Assembly: GCF_013283875.1 (NCBI RefSeq)
Contig: NZ_CP054139.1
Span: 1,364,001 to 1,428,000, forward strand
Reading direction: 5' to 3'
Length of the DNA stretch: 64,000 bases
Source: Mucilaginibacter mali
GTDB taxonomy: Bacteria > Bacteroidota > Bacteroidia > Sphingobacteriales > Sphingobacteriaceae
Every line of letters begins with the position of its first letter. Position 1 is the stretch's first letter. The translations under genes were made by a program, and so were the position numbers. Of this stretch, positions 59,770 through 64,000 are shown piece by piece. Below the pieces are notes generated by a model. That model was given only the letters and a program-made list of their open reading frames with translations. It was not told where the DNA came from and ran no database searches.

Positions 59770-61890
59770 ATGAGAAAATTGCTGCTCGTTATTATTTTAA
59801 CCATTCCGTTATTTGCTTTTGCCCAAACACAGGCAGATACCATTGTTAAGCTACCCGCCACCGGCTACCCGCTGGCAAAAGGCTGGAAATTTCAGCCCGG
59901 CGATGACGCAGGCTGGGCTGCCGTTAACTTTAATGATAGCAAGTGGCAGGGTATCAATCCATCTTTACTTATTCATGATCTGCCGCAGATTAGCCGGGCG
60001 CAAATAGGCTGGTTCAGGATACACTTATATGTTGATAGTGCCCTGAGGGGCAAAACAGTGGCGCTGGTTACCAGGCAAATTGGCGCGTCGGAAATTTACG
60101 TAAATGGCCTGCTGGTAAAAAAATATGGCAGGGTAAGCGCCAACTACCACGATGAGGAAACCTATAATCCCAATTACGAGCCGCTAACCATACAATTGAA
60201 CGCACAGGCAGAGCAGGTGCTGGCCATCCGTTATTCGTTCAATAAGCAAAACTGGTACGCGGCAACCGGCAGGCCAGTGCTTACCGTGGCCGCTTACCAG
60301 CCCGATGATGCCTGGGCAATGTTTAATACCCGGCTAAACAGGAACGCCAACCGGTCGTTCGTTTTTGGGGTATTTTTTATTTTAACCATACTGCATTTTG
60401 CCATTTACCTGGCCTACAAAAGCCGCAAGCTTAACTTTTACCTGGCTTGTTTCACCTTTTTGCAGTCGCTTACTTTTATAGATGGCTTAATGGTGAACTG
60501 GCGTAGTAACGGACTGTACGAATTTAGCCGCGCCCTGTTTTGCGCCGCTGCGCCGGCAACCTTTGCTTACCTGCTGTTCATGGTTTACGGCCTGTTTGGT
60601 TACAGTAGGCCACCCTGGGTAAAATGGCTGGCTTATTTAGCCCCGCTTATTACCGTTTTACAGTTTTTTGCAAGTTTTGGCGAAGCAGTGCTGATCTGGT
60701 ATGCTGTTATTATTTATGGGATAACCATCTATGTGGCTATACGTGCCTTAAGTGATAATAAAAGCGGGGCTGTACTGTTTTTAATTGGCCAGGTAACGGC
60801 CTTTGTGTTTTACTGTAGCTTTAACCTTAATTCCTATTATCTCGGCCTAATACCATTTGTTGGCCAACTGGTACTGATAGATATGGCATTTCTGCCACCA
60901 GCCATTGTTATCTCGGTTTTGCTGGCACGGGAGTTTGCTCAAAATAACTTCAGCCTGCAACTGCAGCTAAAGCAGGTAGAAGAACTTTCGGCAAAAAATA
61001 TGGAGCAGGAACAGGAAAAGCAGCAAATACTGGCATCACAAAATGAGTTACTGGAGCAGCAGGTGAACGAACGCACATCGGAGCTGAACCGATCGTTAAC
61101 TAACCTGAAAGCCGCGCAGGCACAATTGATACAGGCCGAAAAAATGGCTTCGCTGGGTGAACTAACGGCCGGCATCGCCCACGAGATACAGAACCCCTTG
61201 AACTTTGTGAACAATTTTAGCGAGGTAAGTATTGAGCTGCTTAGCGAAATGGGCGAAGAACTGGATAAAGGTGATGTGGAAGAAGCCAAAGCCATCAGTA
61301 CCGATCTGAAACAAAACCTGCAAAAAATAAACCAGCACGGCAAACGCGCCGATGGTATAGTAAAGGGGATGCTTGAACACAGCCGCGCAGGCAGCGGCGA
61401 GCGCCAGTTAACTGATATTAACCAACTGGCCGATGAGTTTTTGAAATTGGCCTACCACGGCATGCGTGCAAAGGATAAAGACTTCAACGCCGGGATTGTT
61501 ACCAATTTTGCCGAGAACCTGCCCAAAGCCAACATTGTGCAGCAGGACATTGGCCGCGTACTGCTCAACCTGTTCAACAACGCGTTTTACGCGGTGAATG
61601 AAAAGAAGAAGACCGAGGGTGATGGGTACACTCCACAAGTAACCATTACAACCTTTACGCCCCCTTTAGGGGGCTGGGGGGCTATCGTTCGTGATAACGG
61701 CAATGGCATCCCCGACGCGATAAAAGATAAGATCATGCAGCCATTCTTCACCACCAAGCCAACCGGCCAGGGTACGGGATTAGGTTTATCCATAAGTTAT
61801 GATATAGTAGTAAAAGGCCACGGCGGTAAAATTGAGGTGCAGAGCAGGGAGGGTGAGGGTTCGGAGTTTGTGGTGCAGATACCAGGGTGA
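59770..61890 (+). CDS. Sensor histidine kinase with 7TM sensor half
   Basis: 706 residues: signal peptide (ends near AFAQ), a periplasmic jelly-roll-like domain (about 25-185, [48 protein letters not shown]), seven or so membrane helices (about 195-390), a coiled coil ([22 protein letters not shown]), HisKA with H471 ([15 protein letters not shown]), and HATPase ([26 protein letters not shown]). A TPPLGGWG segment (630-637) is inserted between two strands before DNGNG. No response regulator gene is seen in the window. The last 500 bases are almost the same as in the next kinase. Confidence 0.92.
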   Translation: MRKLLLVIILTIPLFAFAQTQADTIVKLPATGYPLAKGWKFQPGDDAGWAAVNFNDSKWQGINPSLLIHDLPQISRAQIGWFRIHLYVDSALRGKTVALVTRQIGASEIYVNGLLVKKYGRVSANYHDEETYNPNYEPLTIQLNAQAEQVLAIRYSFNKQNWYAATGRPVLTVAAYQPDDAWAMFNTRLNRNANRSFVFGVFFILTILHFAIYLAYKSRKLNFYLACFTFLQSLTFIDGLMVNWRSNGLYEFSRALFCAAAPATFAYLLFMVYGLFGYSRPPWVKWLAYLAPLITVLQFFASFGEAVLIWYAVIIYGITIYVAIRALSDNKSGAVLFLIGQVTAFVFYCSFNLNSYYLGLIPFVGQLVLIDMAFLPPAIVISVLLAREFAQNNFSLQLQLKQVEELSAKNMEQEQEKQQILASQNELLEQQVNERTSELNRSLTNLKAAQAQLIQAEKMASLGELTAGIAHEIQNPLNFVNNFSEVSIELLSEMGEELDKGDVEEAKAISTDLKQNLQKINQHGKRADGIVKGMLEHSRAGSGERQLTDINQLADEFLKLAYHGMRAKDKDFNAGIVTNFAENLPKANIVQQDIGRVLLNLFNNAFYAVNEKKKTEGDGYTPQVTITTFTPPLGGWGAIVRDNGNGIPDAIKDKIMQPFFTTKPTGQGTGLGLSISYDIVVKGHGGKIEVQSREGEGSEFVVQIPG
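61322..61821 (+). repeat. Duplicated kinase segment, copy 1
   Basis: An ungapped 500-base match to 63501-64000 (offset 2179) with about 21 differences by eye. One run of 129 bases (61530-61658) is identical. It covers the phosphoacceptor-distal helix and most of the ATPase domain. Confidence 0.9.
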
Positions 61891-62065
61891 TCATTATAGG
61901 CTTCGCGTCATTCACTGCGTTATCATTGAGTGATTATGCTTGAAGCATCGGGTCCTTTACATATCTTATTCATGCGGTAAAAATATCCGTTGCTTATACT
62001 TACATTAGTTGAATAATTTATTTAGCTGTAAACCATTACAATTTTAGCCGTTGCCAATACCCCTT

Positions 62066-64000
62066 ATGAAACGATTTATCCTGGTTTGTTTGCTGCTTTG
62101 TTCCGGCCGGCTTATGGGGCAGCAAATTAATGTGGATAACCTTATCCATATAGCCATTGCCCGGGCCAGGCCGGTGGGCACTTACGCCGGGCAAAGCCAC
62201 GATAGCCTTTTCGCGGCGTTTAGAGTGGCTAAGCCGGGTAAAGAGCGCACCAGGATCATTTACCAGATCATCAATTACGGGCAGCCTACTTCCAGACTGG
62301 GGCTTACTTATCATTACAAGATACTGGACTGGTCGCGCAAAAATAACGACCGCATCAGCGAAGCCATTATTATGGCCGAGATCGCTTTTCAGCTTGCGCA
62401 GAACGGCGATGTTGCCGAGGCCATTAAAATGGACCTGGCCGCCCTGAAACTGGCTGAAAAAACCGGCGATAACGAGGCGCTGGGCATTATATACGATAGC
62501 CTTGGCTGTTGTTTTAGCAATGCCGACGATACCTTTACGGCCAACAATAAGCAAATGATCTGGTATTTCGGGATGGGTTTGAAGTACTCGGCGTTGGCCC
62601 ACAACGATATTTTTATTTCGTATGATTACGGCGGCCTGGGTGCCGCTTACCGCGTGCTCCACATGCCCGATTCGGCCGCGTACTATAGCTTTAAAAGCTT
62701 TGAATACGCGGTGCGCAAAAATATTACGGTGCAGGTTGCGCAAAGCTTACTGGATATACAGCAACTGCAAACCGCCGACGAACTGAAACTGAAGTACGCA
62801 CGCGCCGCTATTGCGGTAGCTACCCTTGGGAAGGTAAACCACGTGCTGGTGGTGGGCAATGCTATGCTTGCCCAGTTTCACAAAGCGCATGGGCGGGCCG
62901 ATTCGGCCATGTTTTATGCCAGGAAGTCTTACGGATTTTCGTTCCGGCAGGCGGTATTCGCGCAGATCGAGCCTGCCGGGTTGTTGAAAGAGTTTTACAC
63001 CGGCCACAATGCCGATAGCGCGCTGAAGTACGCCAATATTTATTACAGCGCGCGCGACAGCGTTTTTAACATCGGCAAATCACAACGGGCGCAGGCGCTG
63101 GCTTACTCAGAAGAGCAGCACAAGCAGGAACTGGAAGCGCAAAAAGCTGCCGACGCGGCCCGGCAACGGCTTTACCTGTTGGTGTTGGTCATTGCCTTCA
63201 TATCAGTTATCGCCTGGATTTTTTGGCGCAACAGTGTGCGCAATAAAAGGGACAAGATAAAGATCCAAAGTACACTGAACGAGCTGAAGGCAGCCCAGGC
63301 ACAATTGATCCAATCGGCAAAAATGGCATCGCTGGGCGAACTGACGGCTGGTATAGCCCACGAAATACAGAACCCGCTGAACTTTGTAAACAACTTTAGC
63401 GAGGTAAGCATCGAACTATTGGAAGAACTGAAAGAAGAGGCTGAAGCCGGTCATACCGAAGATGTGATAGCTATTGCCGATGACCTTACTCAAAACCTCG
63501 AAAAAATAAACCAGCACGGCAAACGCGCCGATGGTATTGTAAAGGGGATGCTTGAACACAGCCGCGCGGGCAGCGGCGAGCGCCAGTTAACCGATATTAA
63601 CCTGCTGGCCGATGAGTTTCTGAAATTAGCTTACCACGGCATGCGGGCAAAGGATAAAGACTTCAACGCCGAGATAGTAACCAATTTTGACGAGAACCTG
63701 CCCAAAGTCAACATTGTGCAGCAGGACATTGGCCGCGTACTGCTCAACCTGTTCAACAACGCGTTTTACGCGGTGAATGAAAAGAAGAAGACCGAGGGTG
63801 ATGGGTACACTCCACAAGTAACCATTACAACCTTTACTCCCCCTTTAGGGGGCTGGGGGGCTATCGTTCGTGATAACGGCAACGGCATCCCCGACGCGAT
63901 AAAAGATAAGATCATGCAGCCATTCTTCACCACCAAGCCAACGGGGCAAGGTACGGGATTAGGCTTATCGATAAGTTATGATATAGTAGTAAAAGGCCAC
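62066..64000 (+). CDS. Sensor histidine kinase with TPR-like periplasmic half (cut by window edge)
   Basis: At least 645 residues from the ATG at 62066; the frame is open to the last base. Signal peptide (MKRFILVCLLLCSGRLMG). Helical TPR-like sensor region (about 40-340, ISEAIIMAEIAFQLAQNGDVAEAIKMDLAALKLAEKTGDNEALG, GRADSAMFYARKSYGF), one membrane helix (about 369-389, YLLVLVIAFISVIAWIFW), then HisKA with H432 ([15 protein letters not shown]) and HATPase up to GTGLGLS. Same TPPLGGWG insert (591-598). It is a tandem relative of the kinase before it, with a different sensor half. Nothing suggests truncation other than the window end. Confidence 0.92.
   Translation, partial: MKRFILVCLLLCSGRLMGQQINVDNLIHIAIARARPVGTYAGQSHDSLFAAFRVAKPGKERTRIIYQIINYGQPTSRLGLTYHYKILDWSRKNNDRISEAIIMAEIAFQLAQNGDVAEAIKMDLAALKLAEKTGDNEALGIIYDSLGCCFSNADDTFTANNKQMIWYFGMGLKYSALAHNDIFISYDYGGLGAAYRVLHMPDSAAYYSFKSFEYAVRKNITVQVAQSLLDIQQLQTADELKLKYARAAIAVATLGKVNHVLVVGNAMLAQFHKAHGRADSAMFYARKSYGFSFRQAVFAQIEPAGLLKEFYTGHNADSALKYANIYYSARDSVFNIGKSQRAQALAYSEEQHKQELEAQKAADAARQRLYLLVLVIAFISVIAWIFWRNSVRNKRDKIKIQSTLNELKAAQAQLIQSAKMASLGELTAGIAHEIQNPLNFVNNFSEVSIELLEELKEEAEAGHTEDVIAIADDLTQNLEKINQHGKRADGIVKGMLEHSRAGSGERQLTDINLLADEFLKLAYHGMRAKDKDFNAEIVTNFDENLPKVNIVQQDIGRVLLNLFNNAFYAVNEKKKTEGDGYTPQVTITTFTPPLGGWGAIVRDNGNGIPDAIKDKIMQPFFTTKPTGQGTGLGLSISYDIVVKGH
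63501..64000 (+). repeat. Duplicated kinase segment, copy 2
   Basis: Second copy of the 500-base match (see 61322-61821). It reaches the window edge, so the true end of similarity is unknown. Confidence 0.9.

Noticed and set aside
62036..62743. Minus-strand reading frame of 235 codons at the right end
   Set aside because: The plus strand here is an uninterrupted histidine kinase from 62066 to the window edge with signal peptide and conserved domains, so the antisense frame is a shadow.

Overview
The window is chromosomal DNA from a Bacteroidota bacterium, most likely a Sphingobacteriaceae member close to Mucilaginibacter or Pedobacter. This is inferred from the gene families (GH78 rhamnosidase, DUF4294, DUF4783, DUF885 lipoprotein, bacillithiol enzyme BshB1, outer-membrane beta-barrel TonB-type receptor), from Bacteroidota -7 promoter boxes of the form TAnnTTTG, and from the many dispersed palindromic intergenic repeats. 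No rRNA, tRNA, CRISPR array or intact insertion sequence was seen.

1-12.7 kb: the 5' end of ligA, a WxxGxW-repeat secreted protein, an EEP phosphodiesterase, a DUF885 lipoprotein, DinB_2, a RelE/ParE toxin-antitoxin pair, a secreted alpha/beta hydrolase, a TonB-type receptor, a TauE/SafE-DUF1634 exporter pair, MarC and an APC permease. 13-24 kb: the rplU-rpmA operon (L27 carries a long Ala/Pro/Lys/Glu tail), a dicarboxylate symporter, small unknowns, DNA polymerase IV, cytidylate kinase, ArfB and an LpxR-type lipid A deacylase. 24-31 kb: an antitoxin with a frameshifted PIN toxin, Lon, and phosphoglycerate mutase. 31-40 kb: a rhamnosidase/serine-hydrolase operon, lipoproteins, stress-type small proteins and a large FAD protein. 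40-54.8 kb: nadC-plsY-M48 peptidase-DUF2071, a second antitoxin with a nonsense-broken PIN toxin, pabB, purA, a nucleotidyltransferase/DUF6922 toxin-antitoxin-like pair, a Fur regulator, a RelA/SpoT enzyme, glutathione peroxidase, bshB1, and an ECF sigma factor with a membrane partner.

55.2-59.2 kb is the most unusual part. A visibly AT-rich two-gene operon encodes a D12-class adenine DNA methyltransferase overlapped by a 759-residue protein. That protein appears to join a PD-(D/E)XK-like N-terminus, a DGQHR (DndB/ParB-like) core and a C-terminal HEPN-type RNxxxH motif. The operon is bracketed by two nested pairs of inverted repeats (about 116 bp and 47 bp) and is followed by four hairpins sharing an AAGCG-N3-CGCTT core. 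I propose it as a candidate mobile restriction-modification-like defence cassette.

59.3-64 kb holds a VOC protein and two sensor histidine kinases with different sensor halves. Their kinase ends are nearly identical DNA (about 21 differences in 500 ungapped bases), and both carry the same TPPLGGWG insertion in the ATPase domain. The second kinase runs off the window edge.

The intergenic spaces hold several families of dispersed repeats: a 160-240 bp element in three copies, small palindromes with AGAGACACGA arms, and GC-rich inverted repeats. Most operons are short, and several gene pairs overlap.
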